This document shows positions 26,000-34,105 of a stretch of DNA of 38,598 bases, one piece after another. The DNA comes from Opitutia bacterium (GTDB lineage Bacteria; Verrucomicrobiota; Verrucomicrobiae; Opitutales; Opitutaceae): the NCBI GenBank assembly GCA_947442255.1, contig CANEVO010000029.1, positions 1-38,598 on the forward strand, in the 5' to 3' direction. Numbering within the stretch: position 1 is the stretch's first letter; the number at the start of each line of letters is the position of its first letter. Below the pieces are notes generated by a model that saw only the letters and a list, made by a program, of their open reading frames with translations, did no database searches and was not told the origin of the DNA. The position numbers were made by a program, and so were the translations under genes.

Positions 26000-26947
26000 C
26001 TACACCCCCAACCACGCCAGCCCCGCCCGCAGCCACAGCGGAATGACGAACAATCCGAGGACGGTGGTGCCGAAGACGATTTGCACCGCGGTCTTGGGAT
26101 GTCCGCCGTACATCCGCGCCAGAATGACGGAGGTCATGGCCGTCGGCATGGCGGCCTGAACCAGGAGAACGCGTTTCAGTTCGAGCGAGAACGGGAGAAA
26201 TTTTGCCACCGCCAGGATGACCACGGGGAGGATCCCGAGGCGCAGCGTGGTGGCGGCGAGCGAGACCTTGGGGTCGAACAGTTGCCGCGGTTCGCCGATG
26301 AAGTTCGCCAGGCTGACGCCTGTCATGATCAGCCCGAGCGGGATGCTGCAGACGGCCATCGCATGCACGGCGTCGAAAAGCACCTTTGGCAGATGGGAGG
26401 AGAGGCCGGTCAGGTTGCACGCGAGTGCCACGACGATGGTGATCGTCACCGGGCTCACGACCCGCCGCCACCCGTCGCGGAGAGACAACCCGCTCAGGAT
26501 CAGCACCCCAACGGTCCAGACGGCGATCTCGACCCCGATGTTGTGCAGGAAGAGCACCCCGCGGCTGCCGGGGCCCCAGATGGCTTCCATGATGGGCAGT
26601 GGGAGGAAGCCATAATTATTGATGCCGACGGCGAGCGCGAAGGTGCGCAACCCGTTGCCGACTTGGAGCCCGATGGCCTTCGCCATCAGTCGCCCCGCGC
26701 TGAGGCTCAGCCAGGCGAGCCCGAACCCGACCAGCGGCGGGATGACCAGATTGGAAGGATCCTTCAGCGCCGCGTTGTTCGCGACCGACTCGAAGATCAG
26801 GCACGGGAAGCAGACGTTGACGGTGAACCGGATGAGGCTGGCCTCGGCGTCCCCCTCGATCCAATGCACGCGCCGCACCGCGACCCCCACGCCGATGATG
26901 GCGAAGACCGGAAGAACGATGAGCAGAAGTTGCCAGTAAGTGGGCAT
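26000..26947 (-). CDS. AEC family transporter (auxin efflux carrier superfamily)
   Basis: From the ATG at 26945-26947 the protein has 315 residues and about ten hydrophobic segments in the two-halves arrangement of the family. Conserved stretches include IRFTVNVCFPCLIFESV, VGINNYGFLPLPIM and PLGLIMTGVSLANF. A TTG nine codons upstream is a weaker start. Bacterial members include malate and other acid transporters, but substrate cannot be read from the sequence. Two long dyads at 27014-27063 and 27111-27144 lie upstream of the start and are candidate regulatory sites. Confidence 0.9.
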   Translation of the reverse strand: MPTYWQLLLIVLPVFAIIGVGVAVRRVHWIEGDAEASLIRFTVNVCFPCLIFESVANNAALKDPSNLVIPPLVGFGLAWLSLSAGRLMAKAIGLQVGNGLRTFALAVGINNYGFLPLPIMEAIWGPGSRGVLFLHNIGVEIAVWTVGVLILSGLSLRDGWRRVVSPVTITIVVALACNLTGLSSHLPKVLFDAVHAMAVCSIPLGLIMTGVSLANFIGEPRQLFDPKVSLAATTLRLGILPVVILAVAKFLPFSLELKRVLLVQAAMPTAMTSVILARMYGGHPKTAVQIVFGTTVLGLFVIPLWLRAGLAWLGV

Positions 26948-27013
26948 GGCCGCGAAACGAACGCAGGCAGACAACTTCGCCCGGACCTTTCAAGCCGGTG
27001 ATCAACCCCGCCT

Positions 27014-27063
27014 CCCGCTGTGCAAATCGATATCACACGTGTGACATCGATTTGCACAGCGGG
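27014..27063. promoter_or_regulatory. 50-bp near-perfect dyad upstream of the AEC transporter gene
   Basis: Of 25 possible base pairs, 24 are complementary (27032/27045 mismatch). The dyad has no loop: TCACAC meets GTGTGA at the centre. Its inner 34 bp, starting GCAAATCGAT, align with the second dyad at 27111-27144. It lies about 67 bp upstream of the permease ATG and could be an operator for a dimeric regulator. Confidence 0.6.
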
Positions 27064-27110
27064 CCCATAGACCCCAAAGGCGTCGTCCGCTCCGCTCAAC
27101 CGGCCGGCAA

Positions 27111-27144
27111 GCAAATCGGTGTAGCATCTGTGACACCGATTTGC
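27111..27144. promoter_or_regulatory. 34-bp dyad, second copy of the GCAAATCG palindrome
   Basis: Arms GCAAATCGGTGT and ACACCGATTTGC are perfectly complementary; the ten central bases are less symmetrical. It is 89 bp centre to centre from the first copy. The change of GAT to GGT in one arm is matched by ATC to ACC in the other. Confidence 0.6.
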
Positions 27145-27218
27145 GCCGGAACGATGGCGACCTCGAACAAAGAGGATCCACGTGGGCCCAGTGCGGTGGC
27201 CCCGGCACGCGGCGACGT

Positions 27219-28454
27219 TCAGGCCGGCGCAGTTTCGGGTTTGCCCATGTCCTGCCCCGCCAGCCAGCCGGTCGTCCAGGCGGACTGGAAATTGAATCCG
27301 CCGGTCACACCATCGAGGTCGAGAATTTCACCCGCGAAATGCAGGCCCGGCACCTGGCGGCTGCCCATCGTGCGAAAATCGACTTCATTCAACCGCACGC
27401 CACCGCAGGTGACGAACTCGTCCTTGAACAGGCTCTTCCCGACCACGTTCATCTCCGCCGCCGTCAATTGAGTCGCGAGCGTGGCGAGCGCCGCATTCGC
27501 CACTCCGGTCCAGGGCGTCGTGGCAGGAACCCCCGCCGAGGTGACCAACCGCTCCCACAGCCGCTGCGGCATCGGCACCGGGCTCCACGTCGCGATCTGC
27601 TTGCGCAGATTTTTCGCCCGCGCCGCCTCGAGTTCGCGCAGCAGCGAATCGCGATTGTGCGGCGGCACGAAGTTCACCGTCAGCGGAAATTCATACTTCA
27701 GCTCCGCCAGCTCCCGCGCGCCCCAAGCCGACAGTTTCAGGATCGCAGGACCACTCAACCCCCAATGGGTGACGAGCAGGGGGCCGCTCTCGCGGAGCTT
27801 CGTCCCCTGCACCGCGACGGTCACGTTTTCCACCGCTACGCCCGACAGTCCAATGAGCCGCGCATCGTCGATGTGAAAGGTGAACAGCGACGGCACCAGC
27901 GGCTCGATCGTGTGGCCCAGTTTCTGGGCGATGGTGTAACCCGCCGAGGATCGATTGCCGCCCGTCGCCAACAGCAGCCGCTCACAGCGGACGTTCGTGC
28001 CGTCGGTCAGCGTCAGCCAGAATCCGCCGCCCGCCGCCTCCGCCATCCGCACGCCCAAACTCGTCACCACCCGTACCCCGGCCCGCTCCGCCGCCGCGGT
28101 GAGACAGTCGACAATCGTCGCCGAGTCGTCCGTGACCGGAAACATCCGCCCGTCCTCTTCCGTTTTCAGTTCCACGCCGCGCTCGGCAAACCATGCCACG
28201 GTGTCCCGCGGCTGCCAGCGGTGAAACGCCCCCATCAGCTCGCGGCCGCCGCGAGGATAACGCTTCACGAGTTCGCGGGGCTCGAAGCAGGCATGCGCGA
28301 CATTGCAGCGGCCGCCGCCCGACACGCGCACCTTGGCCAGCGGATTCGCCGTGGCCTCGTAAATGGTCACCTCGGCGGCCGCGCCCAATCTCTCCGCGCT
28401 GGCAATGGCCGCGAAGTAACCCGCTGCCCCGCCGCCGACGATCACCACACGCAT
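27219..28454 (-). CDS. BaiN/HI0933-like flavoprotein
   Basis: The 411-residue protein begins MRVVIVGGGAAGYFAAIAS, a dinucleotide-binding GxGxxG fold for FAD. It has the HI0933-family motif KVRVSGGGRCNVAHA and the C-terminal GLHFAGEILDLDGVTGGFNFQSAWTTG block. These are cytoplasmic FAD/NAD(P)-linked oxidoreductases whose substrates are mostly unknown. The ATG at 28452-28454 is chosen because a GGGGGA lies just upstream; an ATG four codons earlier (28466) is possible. It lies upstream of the AEC permease on the same strand, about 270 bp away with two dyads between, so the two are probably separate transcripts. Confidence 0.92.
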   Translation of the reverse strand: MRVVIVGGGAAGYFAAIASAERLGAAAEVTIYEATANPLAKVRVSGGGRCNVAHACFEPRELVKRYPRGGRELMGAFHRWQPRDTVAWFAERGVELKTEEDGRMFPVTDDSATIVDCLTAAAERAGVRVVTSLGVRMAEAAGGGFWLTLTDGTNVRCERLLLATGGNRSSAGYTIAQKLGHTIEPLVPSLFTFHIDDARLIGLSGVAVENVTVAVQGTKLRESGPLLVTHWGLSGPAILKLSAWGARELAELKYEFPLTVNFVPPHNRDSLLRELEAARAKNLRKQIATWSPVPMPQRLWERLVTSAGVPATTPWTGVANAALATLATQLTAAEMNVVGKSLFKDEFVTCGGVRLNEVDFRTMGSRQVPGLHFAGEILDLDGVTGGFNFQSAWTTGWLAGQDMGKPETAPA

Positions 28455-28528
28455 TTTTTCCCCCATGGATCCACGGTGGCGGCGGCAGGCCGGCGAAGTC
28501 GAAGCGAAAGCACGGTGACCGCCTCCGG

Positions 28529-28605
28529 GTGGCGCCGCGTCTCTGATCGGCGAAAGGCGGCAGGAAGCACATCACGAACTTCGCCGGTCGGAGACGCGGC
28601 GCTAC
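28529..28605. repeat. Paired GTGG/GTAG hairpin repeat (REPIN-like)
   Basis: The plus unit (28529-28552, foot GTGG) and the minus unit (28582-28601, then CTAC) share the same one-base bulge, an extra C after CGCCG. This shows that they diverged together or were copied from each other. The pair lies next to the terminator of the following gene. Confidence 0.8.
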
Positions 28606-28613
28606 CCGGGCAC

Positions 28614-28645
28614 AAAAAAGCCGCCGCGGGTTTTCCCACGGCGGC
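28614..28645 (-). terminator. Intrinsic terminator of the LTXXQ-like gene
   Basis: On the minus strand a GC-rich stem (GCCGCCG paired with CGGCGGC, plus an inner GGG/CCC) closes on a TTTT/AAAA loop. It is followed by six T residues (plus-strand A's 28614-28619). It lies about 18 nt after the stop codon. Confidence 0.85.
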
Positions 28646-28662
28646 CCATCTGTCAGTTCAAA

Positions 28663-29028
28663 TTACTTATTCTTCTTCTTGCCGCCACCGGGCCCGCCGC
28701 CGCCTTGGGGCATGGCGTCGAACTTCGCCTTCTGCGCGTCGGTAAGAACCGCGCGAATCTCGCCATTGGCCGCCTGGCGAAGCTCCATGCCCTTGGCTCC
28801 ACGTTCCTCGGGCGCGAGGGCCATGACCTGTTCCTGGACCTTGGCAAGGATCCCCACGATCTTCGTTTTCTGGTCCGCGGAAAGGCCGCCGACCGCTTCG
28901 TCAATCTGGGCAACGCGGGCTTCGGGGCTCATGCCACCCTTCTTCTTGCCGTCCTGGGCATGGAGCACCGACACGGACGCCATCAGTCCGAGTGCCAGCG
29001 TGGTAAAGACAATCTTGAGGAGTTTCAT
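28663..29028 (-). CDS. Small secreted LTXXQ-like protein (Spy/CpxP resemblance)
   Basis: The ATG at 29026-29028 gives 121 residues with a signal peptide (MKLLKIVFTTLALGLMASVS, cleavage near HAQ). The mature helical part has two LTXXQ-like motifs (LSADQ and LTDAQ) spaced as in Spy/CpxP periplasmic chaperone-like proteins, with charged helices between. It ends in a Gly/Pro and Lys tail (GGGGPGGGKKKNK). The family link is inferred from the motif spacing, not a strong match. It has its own terminator and is divergent from the ABC genes, so it is likely a monocistronic unit. Confidence 0.65.
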   Translation of the reverse strand: MKLLKIVFTTLALGLMASVSVLHAQDGKKKGGMSPEARVAQIDEAVGGLSADQKTKIVGILAKVQEQVMALAPEERGAKGMELRQAANGEIRAVLTDAQKAKFDAMPQGGGGPGGGKKKNK

Positions 29029-29173
29029 GATCGGGAACACTGAGGTTTTTTGGGTTTGAGGGTTGGCCCGGCCTGAAGCCGGACCGGAAGGAAAGACGCA
29101 GCGCAACCACGAAGGTTCCCCTTTCTTGCGCGGGCTTGCCGGCCTGCGCCACCCCCCGCAGGGTCGCCCGGCC

Positions 29174-29905
29174 ATGATCGAGGTCGCCGCCCTGACAAAA
29201 CGCTACGGTTCGTTCACCGCCGTGCGTGACCTCTCATTCGCCGTCCGGCCGGGCGAGGTCCTCGGGCTGGTGGGACCGAACGGCGCCGGCAAGACCACCA
29301 CGCTACGCTGCCTTGCCGGCATCATTCCCGCCACCGCGGGGACCGTTCGAATCGCCGGACACGATGTCGCCACGGAGGCGGTCGCCGCGAAACGCGCCCT
29401 GGCCTTCTTTCCCGACGAACCACGGCTGTTCGACTACCTGACGGTGCGGCAACACCTCAACTTCGTGGGCCGGCTCTACGGCGTGGAAAACTACGAGGCG
29501 ATCGCCGGTCCGCTGCTGACGGAATTCGAAATTGCGGACAAGGCCGACCAACTTCCAGGCGAACTGTCGCGCGGCATGAAGCAGAAACTCGCGATCGCCT
29601 GCGGCCTGCTGCACGGGCCCCGCGTCCTCTTCTTTGACGAGCCGCTAACCGGACTCGATCCCCTCGGCATCCGGCGCATGAAGGACTCGATCGCCCGCCG
29701 CGCTCGGGAAGGCGCCACGATTGTCCTCAGCTCCCACCTCCTTCATCTGCTCGAGGAAGTCTGCTCCCACGTTCTCATCCTCAAGCAGGGCGAGAAGATT
29801 GCCAATGGGGCGATCGCCGAGGTCGCCGCCCGCTTCAGCAACGGCGAATCCCGGGTCAGTCTCGAAGAGGTGTTCATTCGCGCCACCGGCGGGTCGGAAC
29901 GGTGA
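29174..29905 (+). CDS. ABC transporter ATP-binding protein
   Basis: The 243-residue ATPase has Walker A GPNGAGKTT (34-42), the signature ELSRGMKQKLAIA, Walker B VLFFDEPLTGLDP and a switch histidine in VLSSHLLHLLEE. It lies 4 nt upstream of a large permease, so it energises that exporter. The fold and context resemble bacterial drug/peptide or EcsA-type exporters. Translation starts at 29174; upstream in-frame codons lack family character. Confidence 0.95.
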   Translation: MIEVAALTKRYGSFTAVRDLSFAVRPGEVLGLVGPNGAGKTTTLRCLAGIIPATAGTVRIAGHDVATEAVAAKRALAFFPDEPRLFDYLTVRQHLNFVGRLYGVENYEAIAGPLLTEFEIADKADQLPGELSRGMKQKLAIACGLLHGPRVLFFDEPLTGLDPLGIRRMKDSIARRAREGATIVLSSHLLHLLEEVCSHVLILKQGEKIANGAIAEVAARFSNGESRVSLEEVFIRATGGSER

Positions 29906-29909
29906 TTCC

Positions 29910-31709
29910 ATGCTGCGCGCCCTGATCTACCTGCGAGTGATGTCGGCCTGGAACTGGCTGCGATCCCGCGCGCAGCGGCTGCGTCAGCCGAAGTACCTTT
30001 TCGGCGCGATCGTCGGGGCGGCGTACTTCTATTTTTTCTTCATTCGCAGCTTTGCCGGACCACCCCGGCCGCGGGATCCCCAGGCCATGGCGGCGCTGGA
30101 TGCGGCGTCCCTCGCGATTCCCGCCAACGGCCTGCTCGTCGCGTCCGCCGCGGGTGCCCTGCTACTGTTGTTGATCGTGGCAATCATGTGGATCGTGCCC
30201 ACGCAGCGCGCGGCCCTCGGATTCACGGAAGCGGAGATCGCTTTCCTGTTTCCGGCTCCCGTGACGCGCCGATCGCTGGTGCACTTCCGCCTCCTGAGTT
30301 CGCAGTTTCGCAGCCTCGTGGGTGCGGCGTTGATGGTGCTCTTCACGAACCGGTGGAGTTTTCTTGGGGGCAACGCGCTGACGCATGCGATTGGCTGGTG
30401 GTTCATCTTCTCGGCGCTGAACCTTCATTTCAGCGGCGCCAACTTCACGCTCTCCCGACTCGCCGATCGGGGAATCGGGCCGTGGCGCCGGCGGCTGCTG
30501 GTCTGTGCCCTCGTCGCCGCGGCGATCGGAATCACGTTTTTTCGCCTGCCCGTCGACGCCCGCTGGCCGGCGCCCCTGGCCGCGCCCAGTCTCCAACCGC
30601 TCGCGTACTGGCTGGTCGGCCTCACGGAAACCGCCCCGCTCTCCTGGCTGCTGTGGCCGCTCAAGACTGTCCTCGGGCCCTTCCTCGCCGCGGATGGCCG
30701 CGCGTTTCTCCTCATCCTGCCGTCCTCCCTCCTCGTGATCTCCGTGCACTACCTGTGGGTCGTTCGTTCCGCGGTTTCGTTCGAGGACGCCGCGGTCGAC
30801 GATGCGCAACGCCGGGCCGCGCAGTTGACCGGGTGGCGGGCCCCGGATCGCAGCGGACCCGGCAGGACGCCGGCGGCGCGAAAAGGGCCCTTTCGCCTCG
30901 CGGGAGTGGGACGGCCGGAACTCGCGTTCTTCTGGAAGAACCTGCTGTCAACCTGGCCCTATTTCACGGGGCGGGTCTTTCTGATCGGTGCCGGCCTGAT
31001 TCTCGCCAGCGTGGCCTGGCTCCGCACTCAACCCATCGCGCCGGCGTTGTTGCCCGCGACCGGCGCGGTCGCGGCGGCGTTTGCGGTCTATGTCCTGATC
31101 GTCGGCCCCCAGTTCGCCCGGCAGGATCTGCGGGGCGATCTCAGCCACACCGACGTGCTCAAGACCTATCCCCTCCCCGGCTGGCAAATCGTGCTCGGCG
31201 AGCTACTCACCCCGGTGGCCATTCTCACGGGCGTCCTGTGGCTGGCGCTGCTTTCGGTGGCGCTCACGTTTCCTCCGCCTGGCCGCGACTGGGTCTGGCT
31301 GACTCCGCCGGTGCGGATCGTCGGGACGCTTGGGCTGGCCGTGATTATGCCGGCTCTCGTGAGTCTCCAACTGCTGGTTCCCAACGCGGCGGCGCTGTTT
31401 TTTCCGGGGTGGTTTCAGACCACGCGGAACCGCGGCGGCGGGCCGGAGGTCGTGGGCCAGCGGATGATCTTCTTCTTCGCGCAGACGCTGACGATGGTGG
31501 CGGCCCTCATTCCCGCCGCGCTCGCCGGGGCGGTACCCTTCGCGATCGCCTTTCTCCTCGGCCAGCAGGGAACGCTCGCCCTCGCCTTGAGTAGCGTCGC
31601 GAGTGCGGGCCTGATCCTCGCCGTGCTTGTGGCCGAGATCGCCACCGGCGTGCGGCTGCTCGGCGCGCGCTTCGAGCAGCTCGATCTGTCGGCCGAGCTG
31701 CGGCCATGA
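29910..31709 (+). CDS. Putative ABC exporter, membrane subunit
   Basis: The 599-residue protein has about ten or more hydrophobic segments in two blocks. The first (about 30-300) includes AAYFYFFFIRSF and LLLLLIVAIMW; a hydrophilic linker with PGRTPAARKGPFRLAG follows, and a second block runs to the C-terminus. It resembles the putative ABC exporter family that pairs with a single ATPase; the substrate is unknown. Start is 4 nt after the ATPase stop, and its own stop overlaps the start of a metalloprotease gene (ATGA), indicating one operon. Confidence 0.8.
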   Translation: MLRALIYLRVMSAWNWLRSRAQRLRQPKYLFGAIVGAAYFYFFFIRSFAGPPRPRDPQAMAALDAASLAIPANGLLVASAAGALLLLLIVAIMWIVPTQRAALGFTEAEIAFLFPAPVTRRSLVHFRLLSSQFRSLVGAALMVLFTNRWSFLGGNALTHAIGWWFIFSALNLHFSGANFTLSRLADRGIGPWRRRLLVCALVAAAIGITFFRLPVDARWPAPLAAPSLQPLAYWLVGLTETAPLSWLLWPLKTVLGPFLAADGRAFLLILPSSLLVISVHYLWVVRSAVSFEDAAVDDAQRRAAQLTGWRAPDRSGPGRTPAARKGPFRLAGVGRPELAFFWKNLLSTWPYFTGRVFLIGAGLILASVAWLRTQPIAPALLPATGAVAAAFAVYVLIVGPQFARQDLRGDLSHTDVLKTYPLPGWQIVLGELLTPVAILTGVLWLALLSVALTFPPPGRDWVWLTPPVRIVGTLGLAVIMPALVSLQLLVPNAAALFFPGWFQTTRNRGGGPEVVGQRMIFFFAQTLTMVAALIPAALAGAVPFAIAFLLGQQGTLALALSSVASAGLILAVLVAEIATGVRLLGARFEQLDLSAELRP

Positions 31710-32083
31710 ATTCCAACCACGAGCGCCGGACGAAACTCGCCGCGGACACCGTCGGCGCCGCCCAGCGCCAGTTGCCGCCGGAGATCCGCCCGCTGGCCCG
31801 CGAAGTCGCGGTGCACTACGAACGCGGACCGGCCGCCGACCTGCTCGCCGAGGGTTTCGATCCCGACATCCTCGGGCTGTTCACGGGCAATCCCCACGGC
31901 ACCGATCTGGTGCATCCAGATCCCGCGCCGCCGCAGATTCTCCTCTATCTCGGCAACCTGTGGGACTTCGCCGACGAGGATGAGGACATCTTTCGCGACG
32001 AGGTTCGCGTCACCTATCTCCACGAACTCGGACACTATCTCGGGTGGAATGAAGACGACCTGGCCGCGCGCGGGTTGGATTGA
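31706..32083 (+). CDS. Minimal zincin-like metallopeptidase
   Basis: The 125-residue protein carries the zinc motif HELGHYLGWNE (His106, Glu107, His110, with Glu116 as candidate third ligand), as in the small single-domain zincin family (PF06262/DUF1025). The stretch PQILLYLGNLWDFADEDEDIF is also typical. No signal peptide is seen, so it is cytoplasmic. Its start overlaps the exporter stop. Function in this family is not established; translational coupling to an ABC exporter may mean it processes the exporter or its cargo, which is inference. Confidence 0.85.
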   Translation: MNSNHERRTKLAADTVGAAQRQLPPEIRPLAREVAVHYERGPAADLLAEGFDPDILGLFTGNPHGTDLVHPDPAPPQILLYLGNLWDFADEDEDIFRDEVRVTYLHELGHYLGWNEDDLAARGLD

Positions 32084-32200
32084 GGGCGGGCCGCCGGAAC
32101 TTTGGGCAGGCGGCTGGGTCCCGGCTACGCGTTCACTCCGCGCTTTCCAACTTCGTCGGGCCGTGCATACACTCCACTTCAATTTAGATTTCGCCTCGTC

Positions 32201-32878
32201 ATGAAGAAATTCCTGCTCCTGTCCCTTGTTGCGCTCCTTGGCGTTGTTTCCGTTCGGGCTGAGGCGAGCCATGACGACCACCTGCGGCGCATCGAAAGCT
32301 GCGAGGCGATCCTGCAAACCTTTCAAATTCGGCGTGATACGGCGATTCCGGCGGAGGTGTGGCAGCGGGCGAAGGCCGTCATCATCATCAACCAGTTCAA
32401 GGCCGGTTTCTTCCTCGGCGTGCAGGACGGTTATGGCGTGATCATGGTCAAAAAGGCGGATGGCCGCTGGAGCGTGCCCGTGCTCCTGAATGCCGCCGAG
32501 GCGAGCTTGGGTTTCCAAATCGGCGCCAAGTCGATCGAAAGCGTGCTGGTGATCACCGACGCCACCACGCCGCGACTGTTGTTCAAGAACCGCTTCAATA
32601 TCGGCATCGATGCCAAGGCCGTCGCCGGACCGCGGGCCGCCGAAGTCGAGCGCAACCGCACCGAGATTCTCGACAGCCCGATTCTCGTCTACACGAGGAG
32701 CACCGGACTCTACGCCGGGGCCACCGTCAAAATGGGCCACCTTTCGCGGAACGACAAAGCCAACTTCGTCCTCCACAATACCAAGTACACGATGCCGGAG
32801 CTGCTTTACAGCGATTGGGTGACGCCCATCGCCGAGGTGCAGCCGATCATGAACTTGATGCAGAAGCTGGCGCCGTAA
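32201..32878 (+). CDS. Secreted SYLF (YSC84-like) domain protein
   Basis: The 225-residue protein has a signal peptide (MKKFLLLSLVALLGVVSVRA). The SYLF-type sequence that follows includes WQRAKAVIIINQFKAGFFLG and VQDGYGVIMVKKADGRWSVP, then IGAKSIESVLVITD. The N-terminal helices and the later strand-rich half match DUF500/SYLF proteins, some of which bind lipid. It would be exported to the periplasm. It follows the metalloprotease by about 117 bp and may be its own transcript. The start at 32201 is set by the signal peptide. Confidence 0.88.
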   Translation: MKKFLLLSLVALLGVVSVRAEASHDDHLRRIESCEAILQTFQIRRDTAIPAEVWQRAKAVIIINQFKAGFFLGVQDGYGVIMVKKADGRWSVPVLLNAAEASLGFQIGAKSIESVLVITDATTPRLLFKNRFNIGIDAKAVAGPRAAEVERNRTEILDSPILVYTRSTGLYAGATVKMGHLSRNDKANFVLHNTKYTMPELLYSDWVTPIAEVQPIMNLMQKLAP

Positions 32879-32983
32879 TCGTCCCGCCGGCGCAGGAGTG
32901 AGCGCGGCAGGTTGCGGCGCAACGCCGGTCCTCCTCGCCTCCGGTTCCCACCGCGCGACGCGCCGCCTTCGATCCCTTTTTCT

Positions 32984-33406
32984 ATGCCCAACCCCATTCT
33001 CGGCGGCAACGGCGGTTTCCACCACGTCTGCGTCAAGACGCGTGACTGGGACAAGACCATGGCTTTTTACCAGGACGTCCTGGGCTGCACCGAGAAGGTC
33101 GCCTGGCGGGCAGCCCCCCAGCGGGCCGTGATGCTCGACACCGGCGATGGCAACTACATCGAGGTGTTTGAGGACCTGGCCTATTTTCCCGCGCCGAACG
33201 GCAGCGTGTTTCACTTCGCGTTTCGCACCAACCGGCTTGATGACGTCGCGGCCCGCGTGCGCGCCGCCGGAGCCAAGATCACGATCGAGCCGAAGGACGT
33301 CACGCTGACCACGACCAACGGAAAGGGTGCATTCCCGATTCGGGTCTTCTTCTGCGAGGGCCCGAACGGCGAATCGATCGAGTTTCTGCAGAACGCGGTG
33401 ACGTGA
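32984..33406 (+). CDS. VOC-family protein (glyoxalase/dioxygenase superfamily)
   Basis: The 140-residue protein has the paired beta-alpha-beta-beta-beta units of the vicinal oxygen chelate fold. GFHHVCVKTRDWDKTMAFYQDVLG at the N-terminus places a metal-ligand histidine at 13-14, HFAFRTN supplies the third-strand region, and GPNGESIEFLQ near the end carries a Glu of the expected motif. Members include glyoxalase I, fosfomycin-resistance and dioxygenase enzymes; which one this is cannot be read. It follows the SYLF gene by about 105 bp. Confidence 0.88.
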   Translation: MPNPILGGNGGFHHVCVKTRDWDKTMAFYQDVLGCTEKVAWRAAPQRAVMLDTGDGNYIEVFEDLAYFPAPNGSVFHFAFRTNRLDDVAARVRAAGAKITIEPKDVTLTTTNGKGAFPIRVFFCEGPNGESIEFLQNAVT

Positions 33407-33429
33407 GGGCCGAAGGCGGCGAAAGGTGA

Positions 33430-33567
33430 CACACCCCGCCCTGCCGGGCACCCCTCTCGAGAGGGGATCGAAGCAAACCCTGCTTGGGTTTCGTCTCCGA
33501 GAGTTCGTTCGGAAAGCAGGCTTGCGATCCCCTCTTGGAGAGGGGTGACGCGCAGCGCCGGGGTGTG
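33430..33567. mobile_element. Non-coding element with terminal inverted repeats (MITE-like), copy 2
   Basis: Perfect 9-bp ends CACACCCCG and CGGGGTGTG bound a 138-bp non-coding segment. Two further hairpins, both of the CCCCTCT/AGAGGGG type, lie just inside each end. The right end from 33526 matches 13413-13456 of copy 1 almost base for base. It fills the gap between the VOC gene and the convergent cinA-like gene. Confidence 0.7.
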
Positions 33568-33588
33568 TTGGCGCTGCGGTGTGTCGAG

Positions 33589-34086
33589 CTACGAACCCCG
33601 AAGCTCGCGCAGATACGCGACCAACTCGGCGATCAACGCCGCCGCCACGATCTGCTGCACCTCGATGCGCGGTTCGCCGGGACACTCCACGCGTCCGCTG
33701 CGGACGGCGACAAAACGGCCGCGGCGCCGATGGGCGATTGCCCACCAGGCCATCGGTGCGATGACTCCATCGGCGGGCGAAGGCTCCGCGTAGCCCGTCG
33801 TGGCCACGCCAAGATCGCTGTCGAACAACCGGCACGCGCCCCGGGCCATTTCCTGCGCGACCTCAGCCGAAACGCAATTCACACGCGCCGCCGCCCGCCG
33901 GTTCACGCCGAGCAATGCGATCTTCTGGTCGAGCGAGTACGCCGTGACGCCGCCGAGAAAGAATTCCGAGGCGCCCGAAATCGCGCCCACCGCGGCCTGC
34001 ACCTGGCCGCACGTCAGGCTTTCCGCCGCGGCCAGCGTCAGCCGCGGGCGGCGGAGCATGAGCTCTTTCAATTCGGGTTTCGCCAT
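33589..34086 (-). CDS. pncC: CinA C-terminal domain amidase (PncC type)
   Basis: The 165-residue protein is a stand-alone CinA C-terminal domain: AESLTCGQVQAAVGAISGASEFFLGGVTAYS and GVATTGYAEPS match the family, which hydrolyses nicotinamide mononucleotide to nicotinate mononucleotide and ammonia for pyridine nucleotide salvage. It starts 19 nt after the exodeoxyribonuclease gene, so they form a short operon. The canonical family serine-threonine-glycine-glycine reads SLTCGQ here, a mild deviation. Confidence 0.85.
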   Translation of the reverse strand: MAKPELKELMLRRPRLTLAAAESLTCGQVQAAVGAISGASEFFLGGVTAYSLDQKIALLGVNRRAAARVNCVSAEVAQEMARGACRLFDSDLGVATTGYAEPSPADGVIAPMAWWAIAHRRRGRFVAVRSGRVECPGEPRIEVQQIVAAALIAELVAYLRELRGS

Positions 34087-34105
34087 GACGTAAAAAAAGG
34101 CGTGC

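Noticed and set aside
31415..33835. Open frame of 806 codons on the minus strand
   Set aside because: It runs antisense across five different real genes and the MITE-like repeat; its composition is that of a shadow frame.
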